The notes under the pieces are model-generated. The model saw only the letters and a list, made by a program, of their open reading frames with translations. It did no database searches and had not been told where the DNA came from. From positions 1-8,059 of the forward strand of contig CAZOYP010000091.1 of NCBI GenBank assembly GCA_964584125.1: a stretch of DNA of 8,059 nt, written 5' to 3'. The stretch comes from Nitromaritima sp964584125 (GTDB taxonomy: Bacteria > Nitrospinota > Nitrospinia > Nitrospinales > VA-1). A program made the translations under genes and the position numbers. Positions 1 to 6,866 of this stretch are shown here, piece by piece (position 1 is the first letter of the stretch; each line of letters opens with the position of its first letter).

Positions 1-347
1 CTACTCCAACAGGCTCTACTGCCTATTCATTATCTGCCGGCGGACCTATCATTCACCCAAGCATGCACACCCTGGTTCTAAGTCCTATTTGTCCATTCAC
101 ACTGACGAATCGTTCAATACTAATACCAGATCAATCTATAATACAAGTTAGGCTCGCTGCTGAATACGATGACGTAAGAATAACCTTGGATGGGCAGGAA
201 GGCTATGGCATGTGTGCCGAAGATATTCTTGAAATCAAAAAAACCAAAACATCCCTACAATTAATACGAGGACCAAATAAAAACTATTATCAGATACTTC
301 GAGATAAGTTACATTGGGGTTCCCAGAATGACGAGGTTATTTCATAA
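1..347 (+). CDS. nadK: NAD kinase, C-terminal part (5' end outside window)
   Basis: NAD kinase phosphorylates NAD to NADP in the cytoplasm, using ATP or polyphosphate. Only the last 114 residues are present; the first whole codon is at position 3 and the frame ends at TAA 345-347. The visible part opens with TPTGSTAYSLSAGGP, the signature of the family's C-terminal domain, which contributes to the NAD site. It is followed by the expected hydrophobic segment LVLSPICPFTLTNRSILIP. A later DGQEGYGM-like stretch matches the usual 'vsvDGq' segment. The family is about 290 residues long, so roughly 40 percent is seen. An in-frame ATG at 63 lies inside the conserved domain and is not a start. The amidase gene follows 71 bp downstream on the same strand. 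Family assignment is firm. Confidence 0.95.
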   Translation, partial: TPTGSTAYSLSAGGPIIHPSMHTLVLSPICPFTLTNRSILIPDQSIIQVRLAAEYDDVRITLDGQEGYGMCAEDILEIKKTKTSLQLIRGPNKNYYQILRDKLHWGSQNDEVIS

Positions 348-418
348 GTCAGCCTCACTATCACCTAAAAAAACTTCATTAGCTAATTTTTTGGACTTGA
401 AATTGTATAAGAGCTTCT

Positions 419-1309
419 ATGAACCAAAGCATCATTGTTTGTCAAAAAACTGTTAATATTAATTCTCCTGTAATACTGTGGAACACTAAAGGAGGTTTGG
501 TCTGCCCAAATAGAAGGGGGCGCTCGGCTTGCTCCCAACACAATCCAGCCTTGAACAGCTCACCTCCCCAATTGCCATCTGACTATTCTATTTCAAACCC
601 AGAAAAAGCATATAATGAATTGAAAAATAGCGTCTACCAATTCATCATTCACTATGACGCTTGTTATTCTTCACACCATTGCCATCAAATAATGACAGAA
701 AGCACGTTCAAGGGGAGCCATTTTTATTTAGATCTAGATGGGACTCTCTATCAAACGTGCGACCTCTATTGGAAAACTAATACTGCTCCTGCTGACGACC
801 GAAATGGAAACGAAAGGGCAATTCACGTTGAAATGTCAAATCTATCCTGGGAAGCTCTTAAATCAGAATCAAACTTACATAAAGTAACATCAGATCAATA
901 TCAACAAAAAAAAGACCGCTGGGAGCTTTCCCTCTCTGAACATTGGAAAAAGCAACTTCGAACTCCAGAATTTAGAGCTTACGCCTCTAGAGGGTATGGG
1001 AAACGTGGTTATTTTAGTCGGCGAATTAACGGTAAAATTGTCCGTATGTGGGATTTCACTAACGAACAGTATAAAGCACTTATCAGTCTTTGTTTCGGCA
1101 TTAATAAACTATTACCTAAAATCCGTCTACAGGTCCCATATGATAAAATCAAAAATCGTACACCACTTGATAGAATTAGTAATTATTCAACCTTTAAAGG
1201 AGTTCTTGGGCATGCTCACGTTCAAAAAGGAGAGAATGGCCTGTCCTGTAAATATGACCCAGGCTCGGCATTCAACTGGCCTCGACTACGTCGGGCCTTT
1301 GGTAGCTAA
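419..1309 (+). CDS. N-acetylmuramoyl-L-alanine amidase (Amidase_2/PGRP fold), no signal peptide
   Basis: This is a predicted zinc amidase that cleaves the bond between N-acetylmuramic acid and the stem peptide. Its 296 residues match, over the whole length as I recall it, a family found in planctomycetes and some fungi: an N-terminal 'PVILWNTKGG' segment (residues 17-26), 'QFIIHYDAC' (74-82), 'HFYLDLDGTLYQTCDL' (101-116), 'RAIHVEMSN' (133-141), a long insert, then 'GVLGHAHVQ' (261-269) and 'YDPGSAFNWPRL' (279-290). Probable zinc ligands are His78, His265 and Asp280. Cys82 and Cys88 are six residues apart, like the conserved disulfide of animal PGRPs. The N-terminus is polar, with no signal peptide or membrane helix, so either the enzyme works on cytosolic muropeptides or it leaves by another route. 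ATG 419 is chosen because the conserved N-terminal segment begins soon after it; only a weak AAGAG precedes it. The fold is clear, the substrate is inferred. Confidence 0.87.
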   Translation: MNQSIIVCQKTVNINSPVILWNTKGGLVCPNRRGRSACSQHNPALNSSPPQLPSDYSISNPEKAYNELKNSVYQFIIHYDACYSSHHCHQIMTESTFKGSHFYLDLDGTLYQTCDLYWKTNTAPADDRNGNERAIHVEMSNLSWEALKSESNLHKVTSDQYQQKKDRWELSLSEHWKKQLRTPEFRAYASRGYGKRGYFSRRINGKIVRMWDFTNEQYKALISLCFGINKLLPKIRLQVPYDKIKNRTPLDRISNYSTFKGVLGHAHVQKGENGLSCKYDPGSAFNWPRLRRAFGS

Positions 1310-1330
1310 AAATCGGACTCTGACTTTTTA
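1307..1330 (+). terminator. weak intrinsic terminator after the amidase gene
   Basis: Starting at the amidase stop codon, A5 plus TCGG can pair with CTGA (one G-U pair) and T5 with one bulged C, around an ACT loop. The 3' arm is itself the T-tract. The stem is AT-rich and short on GC, so efficiency is uncertain. The AT-rich gap after it, up to 1580, shows no recognisable gene on either strand. Confidence 0.35.
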
Positions 1331-1580
1331 GGCTAATGCTCTTTTTCGTGAGTTTTTAAATCAAGTTGACCCAATAGCTTAGACTAGGGTAACTTTAAAA
1401 AAATGGCCAACTAAATTTTGAGCTTCATCTTAATTTCAGACTCGAAGAAACTAAAGTTTAAGCCGAATAAATAAAAGAGACGTGAAATTAGTCATAACAA
1501 AATCCACAAAATTCAAATGCTTTTAAATAATCGAAAAAATAAAAATTAAAGATATTAAAATCTGTAATAAAGGGCCGATT

Positions 1581-2060
1581 ATGAACAAGATCAAGAACTC
1601 TATTTTCAGAGAAGAACTTCCAGGAGAAAAAAAAAGTATTGTTAACCTGCTAATGACAGGGCATATCGTTACGATATCCTGCTTAGGCTATATGGCATTC
1701 TTTCTTTTTATTCAATTAGGGCAGGTAACTCGAATCGTTGATACTATTGATACGAATCATATGACCACAGAACAAGTCAATCTTCTCAAAGAGAGAGTTT
1801 CTCGAAGTGTAGGACAATGGCAAAACGAAATGATCGGACTTGCTATAATTGGTTCCATTGTTTCTATTATCGGTGGTGTTTATACAATCAACATGGTCAT
1901 TCGTCCATTAAACAAACTTGTTAATTTTGCAAACAAAGAAGGAAGGACTGAGCCTTTGCCTGAATTTAAATCGAATACTGAGATCAAACAACTTGCTACG
2001 GCAATTACTGTACTCACCTCTAAACTCAATGAAATGACTCAAAGTTCAAGCAAAGATTAA
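1581..2060 (+). CDS. stand-alone HAMP-domain membrane protein
   Basis: A 159-residue inner-membrane protein laid out like the input half of a chemoreceptor or sensor kinase. It has a short cytoplasmic start, a first membrane helix at about 20-46, a small periplasmic loop at about 47-84, a second helix at about 85-106, then a HAMP domain at about 104-153. HAMP features are visible: the 'IRPLNKL' proline at the start of the first helix, a connector around 'EGRTEPLPEF', and 'EIKQLATAITVLTSKLNEM' as the second amphipathic helix. Translation stops there, with no kinase, methyl-accepting, cyclase or GGDEF module. The periplasmic loop is too small for a typical ligand domain. ATG 1581 follows AAAGGG at 1570-1575, a modest ribosome binding site. 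The gene converges on the 2107-2892 gene with a 46 bp gap. HAMP assignment is fairly safe; partner and role are unknown. Confidence 0.8.
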   Translation: MNKIKNSIFREELPGEKKSIVNLLMTGHIVTISCLGYMAFFLFIQLGQVTRIVDTIDTNHMTTEQVNLLKERVSRSVGQWQNEMIGLAIIGSIVSIIGGVYTINMVIRPLNKLVNFANKEGRTEPLPEFKSNTEIKQLATAITVLTSKLNEMTQSSSKD

Positions 2061-2072
2061 AGTTTAAAGATA

Positions 2073-2095
2073 TCTACCTAGTAGAAAAATTTTTT
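2073..2095 (+). terminator. possible weak terminator between convergent genes
   Basis: TCTAC (2073-2077) and GTAGA (2081-2085) form a five-pair stem with a CTA loop, followed by A4 and then T6 (2090-2095). It sits 13 bp after the HAMP gene stop, where a terminator is expected. The stem is short and the T-tract is not adjacent to it, so this is a weak candidate. Confidence 0.22.
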
Positions 2096-2106
2096 ACAAG
2101 ACAACT

Positions 2107-2892
2107 CTAAAACTCAGTAAAGAAATTAGAAACCCCTTTTAATTGCTGTTCAAACTCGAGATCTTTAATAGGAACTCCTATTTCTTCAAGCATTTTTAAA
2201 TAGTAAAAATAGTTCATTTTCCCTTTTAAACGGCCTATAGCTTGAAGGACTATTTTATTTTCATCAGTGTTAGGGACAAGGTCCATACAATATTCTGCAA
2301 GAGAAACCGCCATACAAATGTCTGCAGTCTTTTTATCGCAGGAAACCTTATTAGGTCGATCTAGTATTGAAGAAACTCTTGATAGTTCAAGTAAATTTTT
2401 TCTTCGTCTGCGATCCATCTCTTCAATTTTAAGATATTTGGCACATTTTTCACGCAGTGCCATTACTTTCTGCTGAGGCTTGGAGTTCTTCCAGTTATTA
2501 ATTCGAAGTTTAGTCTGTTCAGGATTAGAAACTAGTGTTCGTATTTTTTTGCTATGTGTTAATTTTCTTTCGCTGTTCACTTGCCCCCTAGACTTTTGCT
2601 CTTGCTCGAGGTAAGCTTTACTGAATTCTTTGTCAGTTGCTTGCTTATCTTTCCATTTTCTATAGCGGACATCAATTACATCCCTAGGAGTCATTGATTT
2701 CAATTCATCGTACAGTTTTTGCGCCTCCCCAAAACCAGTTACTGATTTTGCTTCTGCTATCATCAAATCATATTTTTCTGAATCTTTTAATTTAAGTGCA
2801 ATGGCTGTAGGCTCGAATTGTTTCCAACTATAAAAACCCCCGGCACCTAAAAGTAGTAACAAGACTACTGCACCTTTAATAATAATTTTCAT
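2107..2892 (-). CDS. unrecognised membrane-anchored or secreted protein
   Basis: I do not recognise this 261-residue protein. It begins MKIIIKGAVVLLLLLGAGGFYSW, with two lysines before a hydrophobic run at about 7-20, so it is a signal anchor or signal peptide. There is no lipobox cysteine. The rest (about 23-261) is polar, lysine- and glutamate-rich and mostly helical in character, with a very basic patch RRRRK at 161-165. Four cysteines (150, 185, 193, 202) fall in the C-terminal half and could form disulfides if the domain is periplasmic. Start choice: ATG at 2890-2892 places the positive charges directly before the hydrophobic segment; an upstream TTG (2896-2898) would add only two residues. 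Neither has a Shine-Dalgarno sequence. It lies 208 bp downstream of purH on the same strand and converges on the HAMP gene. Function is unknown. Confidence 0.75.
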   Translation of the reverse strand: MKIIIKGAVVLLLLLGAGGFYSWKQFEPTAIALKLKDSEKYDLMIAEAKSVTGFGEAQKLYDELKSMTPRDVIDVRYRKWKDKQATDKEFSKAYLEQEQKSRGQVNSERKLTHSKKIRTLVSNPEQTKLRINNWKNSKPQQKVMALREKCAKYLKIEEMDRRRRKNLLELSRVSSILDRPNKVSCDKKTADICMAVSLAEYCMDLVPNTDENKIVLQAIGRLKGKMNYFYYLKMLEEIGVPIKDLEFEQQLKGVSNFFTEF

Positions 2893-2964
2893 AGGCAATT
2901 ACGCTATTCTGGCACGCTAAAAGTAAAAGAAACGACAAGAACAAATTTTAATCGCTAAATAATT

Positions 2965-3054
2965 TTAAGACACACTAGCAATAATAAATTCATTTAGAAT
3001 TGATTCAGCCAACTCTTTAAAGCTTATCGGTTTTTTCAGGCAGGAGTTTATTTG
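2965..3054 (-). pseudogene. possible relic of a response-regulator receiver domain C-terminus
   Basis: In the purH-to-hypothetical gap, this minus-strand frame reads 29 codons to TAA (2965-2967). It contains CLKKPISFKELAESIL. A Leu-x-Lys-Pro motif followed by x-x-x-x-Glu-Leu-x-x-x-Ile is how receiver (REC) domains end: the conserved lysine, cis-proline and helix 5. The frame has a stop at 3055-3057 and no start codon in the right place, and the aspartate-bearing part of a receiver is absent. It may be the degraded end of a lost gene. It is short, so chance resemblance cannot be excluded. Confidence 0.3.
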
Positions 3055-3100
3055 TTAATAAATGTAAACAAGATAATCATTAAAATCCAAAGAAAGAAAT

Positions 3101-4657
3101 TCAATGTTTAAAATGACGAATGGAGGTAAAGACCATGGACATACCATGCTCATCGGCAGCCATAATAACTTCCTCGTCCCTAATAGAGCCTCCCGGTTGG
3201 ATAATGGCAGAAACACCACTCTTAGCTGCCGTATCAATTGAATCTCGGAAAGGAAAAAACGCATCGGAAGCCATAACACAATCTTTAAGATTTTGGCGAG
3301 CCTTCTCTATAGCTAATCGCGACGAATCGACTCGGCTCATTTGCCCCGCACCAATACCTAGCGCCTCTCCATCCCGAGCATAAACAATCGCGTTTGATTT
3401 AACGTGCTTTGCTACTATCCAAGCAAACAAAAGGTCGTCCATTTCTTTTGAGTCGGGTTGTTTCTTGCTAACAACCTTGAGGGTTGCAGGGTTATACGAA
3501 ATAATATCCTTATCTTGAACTAGCAGCCCACCCCCCACTCTCTTTAAATCAAAAATGCGATGTTCAACAACCGGGGTCTTCCCTGGTATTTTCATTATAC
3601 GAATATTTTTTTTACCTGAAAATAGTTTCAATGCTTCTTTATCATAATCGGGAGCTATTACCGCTTCTACAAAGTTTTTTAAAATTTCTTCAGCTGTATC
3701 TGCACCTACTTTGCGATTAAACCCAATTATACCTCCAAACGCTGAAACAGGGTCTGTTTCACGAGCCTTAATAAATATTTCGAGTTGTTTGTCTCCCACA
3801 GCAACCCCACTGGGATTGGTATGCTTGATGACCACTGCTGAACCTGCTTCAAAATCTTTTGCTAATTGCCAGGCTGCCTCAAGATCAACAATGTTATTGA
3901 AAGAAAGATCTTTTCCTTGAATTTTCTGAGCTGACACAATGTCCTGTGAGTTGGCATCCGGGTCACGGTAAAAAGCAGCCAATTGATGTGGGTTTTCCCC
4001 ATATCGCAATCCCTGAATTTTTTCAAAAGGCAGCAAAAATATGGGGGCAAAGTCTTCTTTATCTTCTAATTTACCTGACAAATATCTTGAAATTAAAGAA
4101 TCATATCTTGCGGTATGTGCATAAGCATCTCGACTTAAGCGCATACGTGTTTTTCGTGAAACAATCCCTCCATGACCTCCAATTTCTTCTAAAATAATTG
4201 AATAATCTTTGGAACTCACTACAACCGCCACGTCATCAAAGTTTTTGGCTGCTGACCGAATCATAGCCGGTCCTCCAATGTCTATATTCTCAATAGCGTC
4301 AGCTAACAAACAGTCTTCCTTAGCGATTGTATTTTCAAATGGGTATAAGTTGATTACTACCAAATCTATAGGATCAATATTATGCTCCTTCATCGATTGT
4401 CTATGGCCTTCAACATCTCTTCTTCCCAGAATACCGCCATGTACCTTTGGATGGAGAGTCTTTATACGACCGTCCATCATTTCTGGGAATCCGGTATAGT
4501 CAGAAACTTGCTTCACGGGAATTCCATGTTTGGTTAAGAGTGCAAATGTTCCTCCCGTAGAAAGAATTTCTAAACCAAGACCATGGAGTTTCTGGGCAAA
4601 CTCCAAAACACCCGTCTTATCTGAAACGCTAATCAATGCTCTTTTAACAGACTTCAT
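3101..4657 (-). CDS. purH: bifunctional AICAR transformylase / IMP cyclohydrolase
   Basis: PurH performs the last two steps of de novo purine synthesis in the cytosol: formylation of AICAR with 10-formyl-tetrahydrofolate, then cyclisation of FAICAR to IMP. The 518 residues are full length for the family. The N-terminal MGS-like cyclohydrolase domain (about 1-195) shows STGGT (33-37), SDYTGFPEMMDGRIKTLHP (52-70), INLYPF (102-107) and NIDIGGPAMIRSA (124-136). The C-terminal transformylase domain has YGENPHQ (219-225), the catalytic Lys-His of VIKHTNPSG (276-284), AFGGIIGFN (306-314), SNAIVYARDG (421-430) and the terminal GMSMVFTSIRHFKH. ATG 4655-4657 is preferred over a TTG one codon upstream because MKSVKRALISVSDKTG aligns with the usual start. 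Neither start has a Shine-Dalgarno sequence. A 55-codon ORF ends 11 nt upstream, so translational coupling is likely. Confidence 0.98.
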   Translation of the reverse strand: MKSVKRALISVSDKTGVLEFAQKLHGLGLEILSTGGTFALLTKHGIPVKQVSDYTGFPEMMDGRIKTLHPKVHGGILGRRDVEGHRQSMKEHNIDPIDLVVINLYPFENTIAKEDCLLADAIENIDIGGPAMIRSAAKNFDDVAVVVSSKDYSIILEEIGGHGGIVSRKTRMRLSRDAYAHTARYDSLISRYLSGKLEDKEDFAPIFLLPFEKIQGLRYGENPHQLAAFYRDPDANSQDIVSAQKIQGKDLSFNNIVDLEAAWQLAKDFEAGSAVVIKHTNPSGVAVGDKQLEIFIKARETDPVSAFGGIIGFNRKVGADTAEEILKNFVEAVIAPDYDKEALKLFSGKKNIRIMKIPGKTPVVEHRIFDLKRVGGGLLVQDKDIISYNPATLKVVSKKQPDSKEMDDLLFAWIVAKHVKSNAIVYARDGEALGIGAGQMSRVDSSRLAIEKARQNLKDCVMASDAFFPFRDSIDTAAKSGVSAIIQPGGSIRDEEVIMAADEHGMSMVFTSIRHFKH

Positions 4658-4668
4658 CAACTGAGAAG

Positions 4669-4836
4669 TTAAGGTTTGTTTTTTCGAGGCGGGCCCTTCT
4701 TTATCAAAAAATCAGGCGTAACTACGTCGATAATTTTTAGCATCCAAACTGGAAAAGAACCTATAGATTCCATAATACCAGGATCTTTCTTACTTACGTT
4801 TTGAGGTAAATCCTGCGTATTTTGGTTCTCTTCCAT
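4669..4836 (-). CDS. small 55-aa protein encoded directly upstream of purH
   Basis: A short reading frame I do not recognise, but with good signs of being translated. ATG 4834-4836 is preceded by AGAGGG (4842-4847) at 5 nt spacing, one of the two best ribosome binding sites in the window. It ends at TAA 4669-4671, 11 nt before the purH ATG. The product starts MEENQNTQDLPQNVSKKDPG, a polar and probably disordered tail. A short, hydrophobic and possibly amphipathic middle follows (IGSFPVWMLKIIDVVTPDFLI, about 26-46), then a basic end (KKGPPRKNKP). The middle is too short and mixed for a clear membrane helix but could bind a membrane or protein. Since purH has no Shine-Dalgarno of its own, translation of this ORF probably delivers ribosomes to purH. 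It could be a functional small protein, a leader peptide, or both. Confidence 0.6.
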   Translation of the reverse strand: MEENQNTQDLPQNVSKKDPGIMESIGSFPVWMLKIIDVVTPDFLIKKGPPRKNKP

Positions 4837-4841
4837 AATTA

Positions 4842-4847
4842 CCCTCT
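4842..4847 (-). promoter_or_regulatory. ribosome binding site of the purH-leader ORF
   Basis: Read on the minus strand this is AGAGGG, followed by 5 nt and ATG. It supports the 55-codon ORF start. No comparable site exists before purH itself. Confidence 0.6.
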
Positions 4848-4890
4848 ATCATAAACAAATTACATTATGAGCTTATAGTTTAAGTGCGCG

Positions 4891-4918
4891 ATGTTACACT
4901 TTTTTCTAGTTTTGTAAA
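4891..4918 (-). promoter_or_regulatory. candidate sigma-70 promoter for the small ORF and purH
   Basis: On the minus strand, TTTACA (4913-4918, five of six to TTGACA) is followed after 16 bp by TAACAT (4891-4896, four of six to TATAAT). It starts about 55 bp before the small ORF and just after the putative terminator of the DUF6178 gene, as expected for a separate purH transcript. No PurR-type operator is evident. AT-rich DNA yields such matches by chance, so confidence is moderate. Confidence 0.35.
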
Positions 4919-4927
4919 ACAAAAATT

Positions 4928-4957
4928 AAAAAAAAGTACTCCAGAGACCACTCCTGA
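4928..4957 (-). terminator. intrinsic terminator after the DUF6178 gene
   Basis: Read on the minus strand, TCAGGAG (4951-4957) pairs with CTCTGGA (4940-4946) around a TGGT loop, with one A-G mismatch and one G-U pair. GTAC and then a run of eight T follow (4928-4935). It begins 2 bp after the stop codon. The stem is imperfect, but its placement and the U8 tract are convincing. If real, it separates the DUF6178 transcript from the small ORF-purH unit. Confidence 0.42.
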
Positions 4958-4959
4958 TT

Positions 4960-6759
4960 CTACTGCGAAGAGTTTTCTTTCACAACGCAAAGGCCTCGAG
5001 TAAACCTCCAATCAATCCCGCTCTTTAAATTAAGTCGTCCAAATTCTTGCTGCAAACTCAAGACACATGAATCCAATAGCATAGCTAAAAAACCTTTATC
5101 TTTTTCAGTCCAAGCTAGAGGTAGCTTAAGAAGTTCCAGTTTAAAAGACTCGACCAGAGTACCGTCACACTGTCTAACTTCATCCTTAAAAACCCCTGGC
5201 AAAAACACAATCTCAAGGAAACTTTTTGCCGCCGACTCGGACAATGGAGCGCAAGATATTTTCTTGAAAAGAATATAGTGTGCAAAAGCATTTGTAGTCC
5301 AAATATTTAAATCCACTGCTTCTTGCTTCTCCGGAATATCACATATATCTAAATATTGCTTTGCGGTATCTTCAGTCAAACCAAATCCTTTTCGCGCAAG
5401 CCTAAGGTGAAACAGCAATTGATCAAGAAATGACTCTGCATTCCGAACGTCTTGAATTGACCTAAAATGCCTCCAGCTAAAAGACTTCTCGACCTCCACC
5501 TCTGCAACTCTTGGGAAACGATCTAGGAGTGCCGCCAATAGATCCTTGTGAAATTCTGTGAGCATCCACTCAAGAAAACTTCCATTTTCCTTGAGAAAGT
5601 TTTCGGTCTTCCACTTTATATTCATTAACTGCTGATACCCTGCCTGAAATAAAGACAAGACATGCGTAGAGCGGAGAAGATTGGCCCCTTTTCCCAAGTC
5701 ACCGCAAGCCCCCAACTCTAAGCCGATATTTATATAGCCAAGTACTTTTTGTAAAGATTCTTGGCGCATTTCCAAATCAGATGGCTTCACCTGGTCCGCG
5801 ACCATAGTTTTATTTGCGAGATATACAAACTCCCAGCTAATTGTATTTAGGCGAGATGAACTACCCAACTTTAAAATAACATCTTTTAAAAATGGTACTG
5901 AGCCTGCAAGTAATAGCGGGTAGGTCGGAGCTATATTAAACTTTCCCTGATAAGCAAAGTCTTCTAACTCAGGAATGGGTAGTTTTAAGGCATCCGGGCT
6001 CGGCCGACTGTATACTCCCATTGCCTCTTTAAAATCAGGGATACCCCTCTCTGCTGTTCGAATAAGTCGAGATTGGTATGCCCTTTCGACTGTTTGAGTA
6101 ACAGGGTACCAAATCACAGCTTCAAGGATCGAGGCATAAAGCGCTTGATCTTCTGATCGTAAAAGAGTGAGTAGTCTTTTTAGAGCCTCATTTTTTTCTG
6201 TTTTAAAATAAACTTTGTAAACACCATCCAAACTTACGTGCGCCAAATTTTCCACACCTTCGTAGGAGTCAGTCATCTCATCATCCTTAAAAACTTTGAT
6301 GAGAGACTGGAACAAAACTACCTTCTGGTCGAAGTCTTCATTCTGCAACCATTCCAAAACACTAAAATTTTCACATGCATCTAAAAATTCTATCCACTCC
6401 AAAGCACACTCAGGAATAAATTGATCCCGATGCCACCACTCAAGATCAAAGCTGTATTGCAGCTGCCCCTGAGACATCATTGCAAGTATAGGGAGTGCTT
6501 CACCAATCCCTGTCTCTTTGATCATTTGATAAAGTTCTTCTGGTGGTAGCCCTCTGATAATCTCTTGAGAGTTTGGAGAGAGGTTTATAAAACTTTGCAT
6601 TGCCGATCCTCGCAACTGCGTAGCGTAATGAATCTGATCCTCTATCGATAATTTTGCAAGGGCATCTTCAACTTTATCAGGGTGCTTATTAATCCATTCA
6701 ACAGGAAATGGCTTTAAAACACCTGAAAAATTATTTAAAACATCCGTTATATTTCTCAT
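4960..6759 (-). CDS. DUF6178 family protein, function unknown
   Basis: A 599-residue cytosolic-looking protein with no signal peptide or membrane helix, rich in helices and in tryptophan and leucine. It resembles DUF6178, known to me mainly from deltaproteobacterial and related genomes. The recognisable part is N-terminal: 'SIEDQIHYATQLRG' (about 38-51), 'IIRGLPPEELYQMIKETG' (67-84) and 'QLQYSFDLEWWHRDQFIPE' (99-117), then 'ALEWIEFL'. The repeated short helical units there resemble helical-repeat proteins such as the MgtE N domain. The C-terminus ends with 'IDWRFTRGLCVVKE', also typical as I recall. No catalytic motif is visible. ATG 6757-6759 is preferred; a TTG two codons upstream is the alternative, and neither has a Shine-Dalgarno sequence. 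pgeF lies 149 bp upstream on the same strand. The family call is probable; no function can be assigned. Confidence 0.8.
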   Translation of the reverse strand: MRNITDVLNNFSGVLKPFPVEWINKHPDKVEDALAKLSIEDQIHYATQLRGSAMQSFINLSPNSQEIIRGLPPEELYQMIKETGIGEALPILAMMSQGQLQYSFDLEWWHRDQFIPECALEWIEFLDACENFSVLEWLQNEDFDQKVVLFQSLIKVFKDDEMTDSYEGVENLAHVSLDGVYKVYFKTEKNEALKRLLTLLRSEDQALYASILEAVIWYPVTQTVERAYQSRLIRTAERGIPDFKEAMGVYSRPSPDALKLPIPELEDFAYQGKFNIAPTYPLLLAGSVPFLKDVILKLGSSSRLNTISWEFVYLANKTMVADQVKPSDLEMRQESLQKVLGYINIGLELGACGDLGKGANLLRSTHVLSLFQAGYQQLMNIKWKTENFLKENGSFLEWMLTEFHKDLLAALLDRFPRVAEVEVEKSFSWRHFRSIQDVRNAESFLDQLLFHLRLARKGFGLTEDTAKQYLDICDIPEKQEAVDLNIWTTNAFAHYILFKKISCAPLSESAAKSFLEIVFLPGVFKDEVRQCDGTLVESFKLELLKLPLAWTEKDKGFLAMLLDSCVLSLQQEFGRLNLKSGIDWRFTRGLCVVKENSSQ

Positions 6760-6788
6760 CTTCAAATGAAAACCATAAAAAAAATATG

Positions 6789-6829
6789 GGTATTAAACTT
6801 CAACCATTTTTAAAAAAGTGGTATTAAAC
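6789..6829. repeat. pair of 10-bp direct repeats upstream of the DUF6178 gene
   Basis: GGTATTAAAC occurs at 6789-6798 and again at 6820-6829. The two copies are 31 bp apart start to start, about three helical turns. They lie 30-70 bp before the DUF6178 start codon and downstream of the candidate promoter, so they would be in the leader. This could be a two-site operator or chance in AT-rich DNA. Confidence 0.4.
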
Positions 6830-6866
6830 GCAATCTATTTATTTTATCTAAAACAAGAGTATTTTT

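Noticed and set aside
366..392. A7 and T6 tracts around TTAGCTAA after nadK, considered as a terminator
   Set aside because: The stem would be only A-T pairs around a 13-nt loop with no GC pairs, too weak to report as a feature.
403..419. TATAAG (406-411) seven nt before the amidase ATG, suggesting a leaderless transcript
   Set aside because: No -35 element stands at 16-18 bp, and the region is AT-rich enough for a chance match.
996..1331. Plus-strand frame of 111 codons overlapping the amidase gene
   Set aside because: It lies in another frame of a well-supported gene and shows no family motif; it is a shadow.
1310..1580. Search for a small gene or RNA in the gap between amidase and HAMP genes
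   Set aside because: All frames are broken by frequent stops, and no tRNA-like or structured element beyond the weak terminator is visible.
3120..3383. Plus-strand frame antisense to the purH 3' end, with GGAGG at 3122-3126 before an internal ATG (3135)
   Set aside because: The Shine-Dalgarno look-alike is the complement of conserved purH codons; the translation has no recognisable features.
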